DNA from: Flavobacterium denitrificans DSM 15936
Lineage (GTDB): Bacteria > Bacteroidota > Bacteroidia > Flavobacteriales > Flavobacteriaceae
Direction of reading: 5' to 3'
NCBI RefSeq assembly: GCF_000425445.1
Contig: NZ_AUDL01000012.1
Location: 124,001 to 188,000 of the forward strand
DNA length: 64,000 nucleotides
The notes below the pieces were generated by a model that had not been told where the DNA came from, did not search any database, and saw only the letters and a program-made list of their open reading frames with translations. Of the stretch, positions 52,281-61,095 are shown one piece after another. The translations under genes were made by a program, and so were the position numbers. Every line of letters starts with the position of its first letter. The first letter of the stretch is position 1.

Positions 52281-52577
52281 ATGAAAAAGTTAATCTTATC
52301 GGCAGCAGTTCTTTTGGGAGCTTTGTCAATGCAGGCAACAAATGTTGCAGTAACAAATGAAATGGTACAATCAGTTAATGTTCAAAATGAATTTACTGAA
52401 ATTGGCGCAGACGCTGTTCCTGCTGCTGTAAAATCAACGATTGAGAAATCTTTTCCAAATACAAAGCTTGAAAAGGCATATAAAAATGAAAAGAATGAAT
52501 ACAAACTAGAAATTTCTAGTGGCGATAAAAAGTATACTGTTTTTACAGATGCTTCTGGAAACATCATTAAAAAATAA
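52281..52577 (+). CDS. PepSY-like secreted protein, copy 5 of 6
   Basis: 98 aa. Signal peptide KKLILSAAVLLGALSMQA; mature part with GADAVPAAVKSTIEKSFPNTKLEKAYKNEKNEYKLEI in pattern and C-terminal TDASGNIIKK. Groups with copies 4 and 6 by the LEKAY block. 19 bases after copy 4. Confidence 0.85.
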   Translation: MKKLILSAAVLLGALSMQATNVAVTNEMVQSVNVQNEFTEIGADAVPAAVKSTIEKSFPNTKLEKAYKNEKNEYKLEISSGDKKYTVFTDASGNIIKK

Positions 52578-52595
52578 TTCTAAATCTTGAGCAAT

Positions 52596-52892
52596 ATGAA
52601 AAAGTTAGCCCTAGCAGCAGTTGTTATTCTAGCAAGTTTGTCTGTTCCTGCAAATGCTACAACTACTCCAAATAAAACAGCAATGTCAGTTTCAGTTCAA
52701 ACAGAATATACAGAAGTAGCTACAGACGCTGTTCCGGCGGCTGTCAAAACTGCTCTACAAACGGCTTATCCAAATGCAAAATTGGAAAAAGCTTATGTAA
52801 ACGAGAAAAAAGAATACAAATTAGAAATATCAGTTAAGGACCAAAAGGCTACTGTTTATTCAGATGTCAATGGCAATTGGCTGAAAATATAA
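52596..52892 (+). CDS. PepSY-like secreted protein, copy 6 of 6
   Basis: 98 aa from the ATG at 52596 (a TTG three codons earlier is less likely). Signal peptide KKLALAAVVILASLSVPANA. Core ATDAVPAAVKTALQTAYP and LEKAYVNEKKEYKLEISV, C-terminal SDVNGNWLKI. Followed by a terminator that separates the array from the response-regulator gene. Confidence 0.85.
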   Translation: MKKLALAAVVILASLSVPANATTTPNKTAMSVSVQTEYTEVATDAVPAAVKTALQTAYPNAKLEKAYVNEKKEYKLEISVKDQKATVYSDVNGNWLKI

Positions 52893-52941
52893 TAAATATA
52901 TTATAAATATAATTAGGTGAATTAGATTTATGTTTTTGGTG

Positions 52942-52976
52942 AAAAAGAGATTGCTTATAGCAGTCTCTTTTTTTTT
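52942..52976 (+). terminator. terminator of the PepSY-like array
   Basis: AAAGAGATTGC TTAT AGCAGTCTCTTT with T9, 50 bases after the last paralogue. It implies that the array is one transcript separate from the regulator downstream. Confidence 0.88.
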
Positions 52977-53040
52977 GCATAATTTTGTGAAAATACAACT
53001 TTAATAGTATTATTTTAGCAAAAAAAGTCCTTAAAAACAG

Positions 53041-54393
53041 ATGTCAAAAATATTATTGATAGAAGATGATATTTCGTTTTGTAAATTATTAGAGAAGTTT
53101 CTAATAAAAAAAGCATACGATGTAACTATAGCTTTCTCTGCAGCAGAAGCAAGATCAGCAATCAAAAACGAATCGTTTGATTTGATTTTGACAGATCTTC
53201 GTTTGCCAGATTCTGATGGCATTGGGCTAATGACAGAGTTTAAAAGCTCTCATCCACACATTCCTGTTATTATGATGACAGGCTACTCTGATGTCAACAC
53301 AGCCGTAAAAGCGATCAAAAATGGTGCAGCTGATTATATTTCGAAACCATTCAATCCTGATGAGGTTTTGTTGGTAATTACAAATGCCCTGCAAAATAAT
53401 AACGAAGCTGAAGAAATTGTTTCTAAAGATAAGAAACCGGCTAAAAAACAAGTTTCTTCTGAAAATGAATTTGTAAAAGGAATTTCTGTCGCTTCAAGAA
53501 AATTGTTAGATCATATTCAATTGGTAAGCCCAACAGATATGTCGGTTTTGATTATTGGCGAAAGTGGAACGGGAAAAGAAATTATAGCCAAAAGCATTCA
53601 TCAACAAAGCACGCGTCAAAAGAATAATTTTATTGCTGTTGATTGTGGCGCAATTCCAAAAGAATTGGCGGCTAGCGAATTCTTTGGACATTTAAAAGGA
53701 TCTTTTACCGGTGCAATAAGCGATAAAATGGGGTATTTTGAAGCGGCAAATGGCGGGACGCTTTTCTTAGATGAAATCGGAAATCTTTCTTATGAAAATC
53801 AAATCCAGCTTTTGAGAGCGCTTCAGGAGCGAAAAATAAAACCTGTTGGAAGCAATAAGGAAATAAACGTCGATATCCGAATTATTACTGCAACAAATGA
53901 AGATTTGCGCGAAGCAGTTAAAAACGGCGATTTTAGAGAAGATTTATACCATAGAATCAATGAGTTTTCGATTCTGTCTCCTTCGTTAAAAGATAGAGCA
54001 GAAGATTTGATGGTTTTTGCAGATTATTTTCTAGAAAAAGCCAATCAACAGCTTAATAAAGATATTATTGGATTTTCACCAGAAGTTGTGACTATTTTTC
54101 AAAGTTACAATTGGCCTGGAAACTTGCGTGAACTTCAAAACTGCGTAAAAAGAGCTACGCTTTTAACTCGTGGAAATTATATTGAAAGCGAAGTGTTGCC
54201 GGCCGAATTTTTTCAGATTCAAAAGCAAAATCCAGCAGAAACAATGGAAAGTTTTTCTTTGTCTGAAAATGAAAAAGAAACCATCATTCATGCCTTGTCA
54301 AAAACTCAAAACAATAAGTCTGAGGCTGCAAAATTGCTTAAGATTACAAGAAAGACACTTTACAATAAATTGAAGCAATACAATATTGATTAA
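53041..54393 (+). CDS. NtrC-type sigma54-dependent response regulator
   Basis: 450 aa. Receiver domain (1-120) with acidic pocket D9/D10, phosphoacceptor D52 in LILTDLRLPDSDG and K102 in YISKPFNP; AAA+ domain (about 145-380) with Walker A GESGTGKE at 173-180, sigma54-contact loop GSFTGA at 220-225 (usual GAFTGA, Ala to Ser), Walker B GGTLFLDEIG, and the arginine-finger region; C-terminal Fis-type HTH (NKSEAAKLLKITRKTLYNKL). It should activate sigma54 promoters on phosphorylation. Its last 4 bases overlap the last bases of the histidine kinase gene on the other strand, a tight convergent pair. Confidence 0.93.
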   Translation: MSKILLIEDDISFCKLLEKFLIKKAYDVTIAFSAAEARSAIKNESFDLILTDLRLPDSDGIGLMTEFKSSHPHIPVIMMTGYSDVNTAVKAIKNGAADYISKPFNPDEVLLVITNALQNNNEAEEIVSKDKKPAKKQVSSENEFVKGISVASRKLLDHIQLVSPTDMSVLIIGESGTGKEIIAKSIHQQSTRQKNNFIAVDCGAIPKELAASEFFGHLKGSFTGAISDKMGYFEAANGGTLFLDEIGNLSYENQIQLLRALQERKIKPVGSNKEINVDIRIITATNEDLREAVKNGDFREDLYHRINEFSILSPSLKDRAEDLMVFADYFLEKANQQLNKDIIGFSPEVVTIFQSYNWPGNLRELQNCVKRATLLTRGNYIESEVLPAEFFQIQKQNPAETMESFSLSENEKETIIHALSKTQNNKSEAAKLLKITRKTLYNKLKQYNID

Positions 54394-56831
54394 GCTATTT
54401 CTTGCTGTAGGATTTTAAAAAGCATAGTAATTTTTGATTCTAAATCAAGATAAATATTTTTCACTTCAGCAATTTCATAATCGTTTTTTTCTAAATCCAC
54501 TAAGATTCTCGCAATCTCATTTGCTTCAATTTGCTTGAACATTGGCGCAATACGATGTGCTATTGTATTTATTTCAGCATTGTTTTCATCTTTGATTGCA
54601 TTTTTTAAATACGCTAAATTTTCATTCGTACTTTCTATAAAAGATTTTAAAACATCATTTAAGGCATTTTTATCATTGGCTAAAAATTCCTTTAGCATAT
54701 CTAAAGAATATAATCGAGAAATCGGTTTTTCTGCTTTTTCATTCGCAATGTCTTTTGGCAAAATATCATTTTCGGAAATTATTCTGATTGTTTCCAGCAA
54801 TATTCTCGGAGAGTATGGTTTTTTAACTACCGTTGTAAAACCGGCATCTGTATAAACGGAAGCTTCTAAATCTGTTCTTCCAGTCAAAGCAATTACGGGC
54901 TGATCTTTATAGAATGATGTGTTTTTAAGTTTTTTCAAAAACATAAAACCGTCCATTTCTGGCATTTGAATGTCGGTAATTACAAAATCAAAATCAGTTT
55001 TCTCAATTGATTCTAAAGCTTTGCCAGCACTGTTGAAAGATAAAACCTGATGTTTTTCCTGTCTTAAAACACCGCTTGTCAAATTCAGCAAATTGATGTC
55101 GTCATCAATAACGATAAAAGTTTGTGGTCTGCTATTTTGGTTTTGAGTTACAGGTTTTTTGATTTCTTCAATTGTATTTACGCTAGTATCAAATAATAAT
55201 GGGAGTTGAATTTCAAAAGTACTTCCTTGTCCAAAAACACTTTCGAGTTGCAAACTTCCACCAAGAATTGAAATGATTTTTTGACAAATAGAAAGACCTA
55301 AACCTGTTCCACCATATTTTTTTTCAATGTTTTCATTCGCTTGCGCAAATTCTTCAAAGACTAATTTTTGATTTCCTTTTTCAATTCCAATTCCGGTATC
55401 TTCAATCGTAATGGTGAAAAAACCATCTTTTTCGGTTAAAAACGCACTGATTCTGATATAGCCTTCTTCAGTAAATTTATAAGCATTTCCAATTATGTTG
55501 GTCAAAATTTGTTTTAGGCGAAAAGGATCGCCGACAATTTTTGCGTTTAGTTTTTCATCAACATTAATTATTAAATCAATGTTTTTTTGTTTGTAAACCG
55601 TTTGAATGCTTTTTGCAACTTCGTCAATAATTTGAGGTAACAAAAACGGAACTTTTTCAATCGTAATTTTCCCAGCTTCGATTTGCGAAAAGTCTAATAA
55701 ATCCTGAACTAATTGCGTAATATATTCCGATGAATTTTTGATGTTTTTGATGAAATATGACTGCTTAGTGTTGACATCCGAATTGCCTAAAAGCTCAGAA
55801 TAACCCACAATCGTACTCAACGGCGTTTTCAAATCATGACTTACGGTCGAAATTAGTTGTTCCCGACTTTTTAAGAGATTCTTTGTTTTGAAATTCGCTA
55901 TTTCAAGCTGCTTTTTATATAACTGTGATTTTGAATAATCGCTAACAATCAAAATGGAAAAGAAAATAGTTAACACCAAACCAATAATCGCCGAAGCCGT
56001 TACGATTTCATTGACTTTTTTAAGCGATTTTTCTTTTAATGAATTGTTTTTTATCGAGTTGATGATGATTTCGCGCTCAATAATTCGAAGTACTTTTCGG
56101 AGTTGTTCTGATATTGCAATCTCATTTTTCAGTAATTTATTCTCCTCAAAATTCAATGATTCTTTTTTCTTTTCGGCTCTTAATTTTACAGAGCTCAGTA
56201 GTTTTTTAGAATTGGCCAAAATCGAATCCGAAGCTTGTTTGCTCAACGTATTGGTACTGTCATCCGGAATATTTTGATTAAGATAATCAACATATTTTTG
56301 AAGTACATTTTTTTGATACGCACCAAGCTGATTTGGATTTTTAGTGAAATCCTGAAGTTCTAATTTTCGAAGCTTGAACTCCATTTTGGTAATTTCATCA
56401 ATTGCCGTGTTTACCGAAACTTCATCATCAGCTTTGTTTTTGATGGTTTTAAGTTGCTGAATGTTTTTGGTTTTTTCTGCCAATAAATATGTCACACTAT
56501 CAAGAAGGACTTTTTGATAGTCAGTAGTAACAATTTGTTTTAAGGTGTCGATTCGTGCACGCAAAGAATCACTTTCAATTACATAGCTTTTAAAGTCTTT
56601 ATCTGAGTTTGTTTGAATTGTTTTTCGCGCCAAACTTTCAGTTTTATAAACATTCGAGAAAAGTTTGCTGACTCTCAGGATTTTGGTTTTTTCAAATGCA
56701 ATTTTGTCTTCCAATTTGTTGTAAACAACATTTTCAGAATATAAAAACCAACCTACCGTTACGACCAATGCCAATAAGGCAACATAGCTAAAAAGCACTT
56801 TAATGGCGGTGTAACTTTTTTTGCTCTCCAT
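54390..56831 (-). CDS. hybrid sensor histidine kinase with receiver and Hpt domains
   Basis: 813 aa. TM1 (about 12-31), a long helical periplasmic sensor (about 32-273), TM2 (about 276-297), HisKA with phosphorylated H332 in VSHDLKTPLS, HATPase_c (N-box IGNAYKF, EDTGIGI, GGTGLGLSI), receiver domain 570-690 with D620 in FVITDIQMPEMDG, and Hpt domain about 705-805 with H759 in TIAHRIAPMFKQ. This gives a full His-Asp-His relay that could phosphorylate the NtrC-type regulator encoded head-to-tail on the other strand. The sensor has no recognised ligand domain. Confidence 0.92.
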   Translation of the reverse strand: MESKKSYTAIKVLFSYVALLALVVTVGWFLYSENVVYNKLEDKIAFEKTKILRVSKLFSNVYKTESLARKTIQTNSDKDFKSYVIESDSLRARIDTLKQIVTTDYQKVLLDSVTYLLAEKTKNIQQLKTIKNKADDEVSVNTAIDEITKMEFKLRKLELQDFTKNPNQLGAYQKNVLQKYVDYLNQNIPDDSTNTLSKQASDSILANSKKLLSSVKLRAEKKKESLNFEENKLLKNEIAISEQLRKVLRIIEREIIINSIKNNSLKEKSLKKVNEIVTASAIIGLVLTIFFSILIVSDYSKSQLYKKQLEIANFKTKNLLKSREQLISTVSHDLKTPLSTIVGYSELLGNSDVNTKQSYFIKNIKNSSEYITQLVQDLLDFSQIEAGKITIEKVPFLLPQIIDEVAKSIQTVYKQKNIDLIINVDEKLNAKIVGDPFRLKQILTNIIGNAYKFTEEGYIRISAFLTEKDGFFTITIEDTGIGIEKGNQKLVFEEFAQANENIEKKYGGTGLGLSICQKIISILGGSLQLESVFGQGSTFEIQLPLLFDTSVNTIEEIKKPVTQNQNSRPQTFIVIDDDINLLNLTSGVLRQEKHQVLSFNSAGKALESIEKTDFDFVITDIQMPEMDGFMFLKKLKNTSFYKDQPVIALTGRTDLEASVYTDAGFTTVVKKPYSPRILLETIRIISENDILPKDIANEKAEKPISRLYSLDMLKEFLANDKNALNDVLKSFIESTNENLAYLKNAIKDENNAEINTIAHRIAPMFKQIEANEIARILVDLEKNDYEIAEVKNIYLDLESKITMLFKILQQEIA

Positions 56832-56954
56832 GAAAATAATGTTGTTGAGATTTGGTTTTTAAAAATTGGAATTCACTGCAATTTATTTAAAAAAATCTGT
56901 TTTTAAAAGGGAAATTCGGCCGAAAGTGTTACATAATTCAAATCTTGCAAAATG

Positions 56955-56996
56955 AAAACAGCCTCAGATTATGTAAATAATTCTGAGGCTGTTTTT
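56955..56996. terminator. terminator after the S9 peptidase gene
   Basis: AAAACAGCCTCAGA / TCTGAGGCTGTTTT with a 13-base AT-rich loop, 17 bases from the peptidase stop, active mainly on the minus strand. Confidence 0.85.
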
Positions 56997-57012
56997 GATT
57001 TTTATGATTAAA

Positions 57013-58914
57013 TTAAAGCGTTTCGTTTAACCATTTAAAAAATTCATTTTGCCAAACTTGAGCATTTTGAGGTTTTAAAACCCAGTGATTTTCATCTGGG
57101 AAATAAACAAATCGGCTTTTTATTCCTCTTAACTGAGCTGCTTGAAAAGCTTCTTGTCCTTGCCCGATTGGCACACGGTAATCTTTTCCTCCTTGGAAAA
57201 TCAAAATTGGTTTGTTCCAGTTTTGTACCAAAGTTGCAGGGTTAAAAGTCGTATACGATTTTTGAGCAACTGCATTGTCTTTTTCCCAATAAGCTCCGCC
57301 GAAATCCCAATTATTGAAGAAAACCTCTTCTGTTGTTCCTAACATTGAAACAGTATTGAAAACTCCGTCGTGCGCGATAAAAGTCTTGAAACGGTTTTTG
57401 TGGATTCCAGCTAAATAAAATACTGAATATCCTCCGTAACTTGCACCAACACATCCTAAACGGCTTTTGTCAACATAGCTTTCTTTCGCTACATCATCAA
57501 TCGCAGAAAGGTAATCGTCCATAACTTGTCCGCCCCAATCTTTACTGATTTGTTCGTTCCACGCAACACCATGTCCAGGCATTCCACGACGATTTGGCGC
57601 AACCACTACATAACCTTTAGCAGCCATTAATGAGAAATTCCAACGATAAGAATACGATTGTGTCAATGCGCTTTGTGGCCCACCTTGGCAATATAATAAG
57701 GTTGGATATTTTTTTGAGGCATCAAAATTTGGTGGAAGAATAACCCAAACCAACATTTTTTTGCCATCAGTTGTAGTAACGTAACGTCTTTCAGTTTTGC
57801 TTGGCGTCAATGTTTTATAAATATCAGTATTTACATTTGAAATTTGTTTCCAAGTGTTTTTCTTCAAATTATAAGAATAAATCTCAGCTGCATGATTCAT
57901 GTCTGTTCTCGTGACAATGATATCATCACCAGAAAAACCAACTAAGTCGTTAACATCAAAATCTCCGTTTGTAATCTGGCGAACGTTAATTGCCATTTTA
58001 GTCAAACCAGGAAAATTAACTGTAAAAAGTTGTTTTGTTCCGTCAACCGCAGCAACAAAAAATACATTTTTTCCGTCTTTGCTCCAAATAAAATGATCTA
58101 CAGTTCCGTCCCAGTTTGCAGTCAAATTGGTTTTGATTCCTTTGAACTCAACAATAATGTCATTTTTGTCCGCTTCATAACCGTCACGTTTCATTTGCAG
58201 CCAAGTCAAATTTCCAGTTGGAGAAAATTGCGGAGCTGTATCGTAACCAAGATTATCTTCAGTTCTGTTTGTTGTTTTTTGAGTCTCTAAATTGTACTCA
58301 TAAATATTTGTGTTGGTAGAAATTGCATAGTCCGTTCCAGCTTTTTTCTTGCATACGTACAAAATGCTTTTTCCGTCAGGAGACCAAATGTAATCTTCGT
58401 CGCCCCCAAAAGGCTTTTGCGGAGAATCAAAAGTCTCGCCTTTTAAAATGTCAATTCCTTTAGCGCCGTCTTTGTTTTCTTTATAAAAAACGTGGTTGAA
58501 TTTGCCTTCATTCCAAGTATCCCAATGACGATAATCTAATCCATCATAAATTTGAGCGTCTGATTTGTCAAGGCTTGGATAAAAATCTTTTCCATGAACT
58601 TTTTCGATTTTTACTTCTTCATTGTAAACAATAAATTTTCCGTCAGGCGAAACATTTTTGTCTTTCAAAACATCTTTTGTGTCTTTAATTTCAGTTGCTG
58701 TACCTCCGTTTACGGGAATAATGTACAATTTTGAAGTCGATTTGTTATCTGCTACAGATGGCGTCGAAACTTTAAAAACAATATTTTTTTCATCTTTTGA
58801 AAGTCCAAGTGGCGAAACTCGGCCTAATTTCCATAACAATTCTGGCGACATCACATTCTGCCCGATAGCGTTTAAACTCATCATTATTAAGGTTGTTAAT
58901 AATACTTTTTTCAT
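57013..58914 (-). CDS. S9-family prolyl oligopeptidase-type peptidase, exported
   Basis: 633 aa. Signal peptide (KKVLLTTLIMMSLNAIGQ) then a beta-propeller N-terminal domain (about 25-370, with repeated DGK and PDGK blades such as SPDGKFIVYNEE and SPDGKSILYV) and an alpha/beta hydrolase domain. Catalytic Ser in VGASYGGYSVFYL, Asp in GGKDYRVP, His in PDENHWVL. Members cut after proline or similar residues in short peptides. Monocistronic with own terminator. Confidence 0.93.
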   Translation of the reverse strand: MKKVLLTTLIMMSLNAIGQNVMSPELLWKLGRVSPLGLSKDEKNIVFKVSTPSVADNKSTSKLYIIPVNGGTATEIKDTKDVLKDKNVSPDGKFIVYNEEVKIEKVHGKDFYPSLDKSDAQIYDGLDYRHWDTWNEGKFNHVFYKENKDGAKGIDILKGETFDSPQKPFGGDEDYIWSPDGKSILYVCKKKAGTDYAISTNTNIYEYNLETQKTTNRTEDNLGYDTAPQFSPTGNLTWLQMKRDGYEADKNDIIVEFKGIKTNLTANWDGTVDHFIWSKDGKNVFFVAAVDGTKQLFTVNFPGLTKMAINVRQITNGDFDVNDLVGFSGDDIIVTRTDMNHAAEIYSYNLKKNTWKQISNVNTDIYKTLTPSKTERRYVTTTDGKKMLVWVILPPNFDASKKYPTLLYCQGGPQSALTQSYSYRWNFSLMAAKGYVVVAPNRRGMPGHGVAWNEQISKDWGGQVMDDYLSAIDDVAKESYVDKSRLGCVGASYGGYSVFYLAGIHKNRFKTFIAHDGVFNTVSMLGTTEEVFFNNWDFGGAYWEKDNAVAQKSYTTFNPATLVQNWNKPILIFQGGKDYRVPIGQGQEAFQAAQLRGIKSRFVYFPDENHWVLKPQNAQVWQNEFFKWLNETL

Positions 58915-59209
58915 AATAAAAATTCTATTTTTTTGTGGCGCTAAAAATACAACATTTATCCCGATGCATCGGGGCCAATTAGTTAAATTCCAAACCCCAA
59001 ATTCTGTTAAAGTTTTTAGATGATTTACGAGATTGTCGCCCTGTGCGATTCCGAGGCTTCGGGAGAAGGGCGCGCGGCGACAGGGCTTCTCCCGAAGTCA
59101 CGGAACGCTCAGCCTGACATCGACATGCAATACACAATTATTTTTTTAACTGAACTTATATATCTAATATGGTGAAACAAAAATCATTATTTTTATAAAA
59201 ATTTGATCG
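58915..59209. other. 295-base repeat-containing intergenic region
   Basis: Divergent promoter region between the S9 peptidase and the FAD oxidoreductase. It contains a CCCCGATGCATCGGG-type palindrome (about 58958-58974) and a GC-rich inverted repeat at 59031-59128. Confidence 0.7.
59031..59128. repeat. GC-rich nested inverted repeat
   Basis: CTTCGGGAGAAG pairs with CTTCTCCCGAAG, and GTCGCCCTGT with GGCGACAGGG, in interleaved order; the end carries ACGGAACGCTCAGCCTGACAT. It stands out as the most GC-rich stretch in the window, unlike anything in the flanking AT-rich DNA, so it is probably an interspersed repeat. Confidence 0.7.
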
Positions 59210-60322
59210 ATGGAACTAAGTTATTGGGAACTCAAAAATTGGTTTACAAATGTTGATTACACCATTGTTGGCAGCGGAATAGTTGGCCTTCATGCAGCGT
59301 TGCGCTTGCGCGAAAGATTTCCTGTTGCTAAAATTTTGGTTTTGGAAAGAGGAATGCTGCCACAAGGAGCAAGTACAAAAAATGCAGGTTTTGCTTGTTT
59401 TGGGAGTCTCTCTGAAATTATGGATGACTTAAAAACGCATTCAGAAGATGATGTGTTGAATTTGATCGAAAAACGTTGGAAAGGTTTGCAGTTGCTTCGA
59501 AAAAGGTTAGGAGATTCAGCCATTGATTTCAAGCCTCACGGCGGATATGAATTATTTTTAAAAGAAGACGAACTCGGATTTAATGAATGCATTTCAAAAA
59601 TTCCTTTTATAAATGAAGTTTTAAAACCGCTTTTCAAGGCCGATGTTTTTTCTCAAGAAATGGATCGTTTTGGTTTCGAAAACATTCAGGAATATTTGAT
59701 TTTTAATCCGTTTGAAGCACAGATTGATACTGGAAATATGATGCAGGAATTACTAAAGCAAGCAATTTCGGCGGATATTTTAATTTTAAACCAGCAAACG
59801 GTAACTTCTTACCAAGATTCAGGAAATCATGTCGAAGTGGTTTTGAACGATTTCAGTTTTAAAACTAAAAAACTGCTTTTTGCTACAAACGGTTTTGCTG
59901 GTTCTTTGACAAATGGTGCTGTAAAACCGGCTAGAGCGCAGGTCTTAATTACAGAACCGATTCACAATTTAGATATCAAAGGCACGTTTCATTTAGATCG
60001 TGGTTATTATTATTTCAGAAATATTGGCGATCGAATTTTATTTGGCGGAGGCCGAAATTTAGATTTTGAAGGAGAAACTACAACCGAATTTGGTAACACG
60101 AAAATTATTCAAAATAAATTGGAAGATTTGCTGAAAAATGTAATTTTACCAAATCAGGATTTTCAGATAGCGCATCGTTGGAGCGGTATCATGGGAATGG
60201 GAAACAGCAAGAATCCTGTCGTGTCACAACTTTCTGAAAACGTGTTTTGTGGAGTGCGTTTAGGCGGAATGGGAGTGGCGATTGGCAGTTTAATAGGAAC
60301 AGAATTAGCAGATTTAGTATAA
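59210..60322 (+). CDS. FAD-dependent oxidoreductase (DAO family)
   Basis: 370 aa. N-terminal dinucleotide-binding motif TIVGSGIVGLHAALRLRE; KILVLERGMLPQGASTKNAGFACFG is the typical glycine/D-amino acid oxidase second segment; C-terminal HRWSGIMGMGNSKNPVV and GVRLGGMGVAIG complete the FAD site. The substrate is probably an amine or amino acid but cannot be named. Its stop overlaps the ATG of mtgA (TAATG). Confidence 0.88.
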   Translation: MELSYWELKNWFTNVDYTIVGSGIVGLHAALRLRERFPVAKILVLERGMLPQGASTKNAGFACFGSLSEIMDDLKTHSEDDVLNLIEKRWKGLQLLRKRLGDSAIDFKPHGGYELFLKEDELGFNECISKIPFINEVLKPLFKADVFSQEMDRFGFENIQEYLIFNPFEAQIDTGNMMQELLKQAISADILILNQQTVTSYQDSGNHVEVVLNDFSFKTKKLLFATNGFAGSLTNGAVKPARAQVLITEPIHNLDIKGTFHLDRGYYYFRNIGDRILFGGGRNLDFEGETTTEFGNTKIIQNKLEDLLKNVILPNQDFQIAHRWSGIMGMGNSKNPVVSQLSENVFCGVRLGGMGVAIGSLIGTELADLV

Positions 60323-61095
60323 TGGCAGCAACCAAAAAACCAGCACCAAAAAAGCCGGCAACAAGTAAAACAAAACCAGCAGCAAAAAAGAAAAGCAATC
60401 GTACGTTTGGCGAAAAAGTCAAATGGTTTTTTATCAAAGCAATGTTGTGGTTTTTTGGTTTGTCGATTGGGTCGGTTATTTTCTTTAAATACGTTCCAGT
60501 ACCCTTTACACCTTTGATGCTGATTCGTGCCATTGAAAATAAAATGGCAGGAAAAGAAGTGTATTTCGATCATGACTGGGAACCGATTGATAAAATTTCA
60601 AAGAATCTTCAAAAAGCGGTAATCGCTAGTGAAGATGGAACATTCTTGACGCACAATGGTTTCGATTTTAAAGCACTTCAAAAAGCCTATAAAAGCAATG
60701 AACGCGGACGCCGAATTCGAGGTGGAAGTACGATTTCGCAACAAACTGCCAAAAACGTTTTTTTATGGCAAGGAAAAAGTTATTTGCGTAAAGGCTTAGA
60801 AGCTTATTTTACCGTTTTGATCGAAATAATTTGGGGCAAGGAAAGAATTATGGAAGTGTATTTGAACAGTATCGAAATGGGCGATGGTGTTTATGGCGCT
60901 TATGCGGCAACGGAACATTGGTACAGACGTGATGCCTCAAGCTTAACGCCGATGCAAGCTGCGGGAATTGCCGCAATTCTTCCTAATCCGAGAAAATTTA
61001 AAGCTACAGGTTCTTCAAGTTATATCAACAGGCGAAAAGAGCGAATTGTTCGCGAAATGCGTTATGTTGGCAAACTAAATTACGATGGTAAATAA
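60322..61095 (+). CDS. mtgA: monofunctional biosynthetic peptidoglycan transglycosylase
   Basis: 257 aa from the ATG at 60322, which overlaps the previous stop; the frame extends upstream inside the oxidoreductase gene but that part is a shadow. Lys/Pro/Ala-rich N-terminus (AATKKPAPKKPATSKT), one transmembrane segment (about 42-58), then a GT51 domain with catalytic Glu in VIASEDGTFLTHNG, RGGSTISQQTAKN, and ERIMEVYLNSIEMG. It polymerises lipid II glycans. Confidence 0.93.
   Translation: MAATKKPAPKKPATSKTKPAAKKKSNRTFGEKVKWFFIKAMLWFFGLSIGSVIFFKYVPVPFTPLMLIRAIENKMAGKEVYFDHDWEPIDKISKNLQKAVIASEDGTFLTHNGFDFKALQKAYKSNERGRRIRGGSTISQQTAKNVFLWQGKSYLRKGLEAYFTVLIEIIWGKERIMEVYLNSIEMGDGVYGAYAATEHWYRRDASSLTPMQAAGIAAILPNPRKFKATGSSSYINRRKERIVREMRYVGKLNYDGK

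Noticed and set aside
60163..60573. Minus-strand frames over the oxidoreductase/mtgA junction
   Set aside because: They are low-complexity shadows of the Lys/Ala/Pro-rich mtgA start (Phe/Cys/Trp-rich translations).
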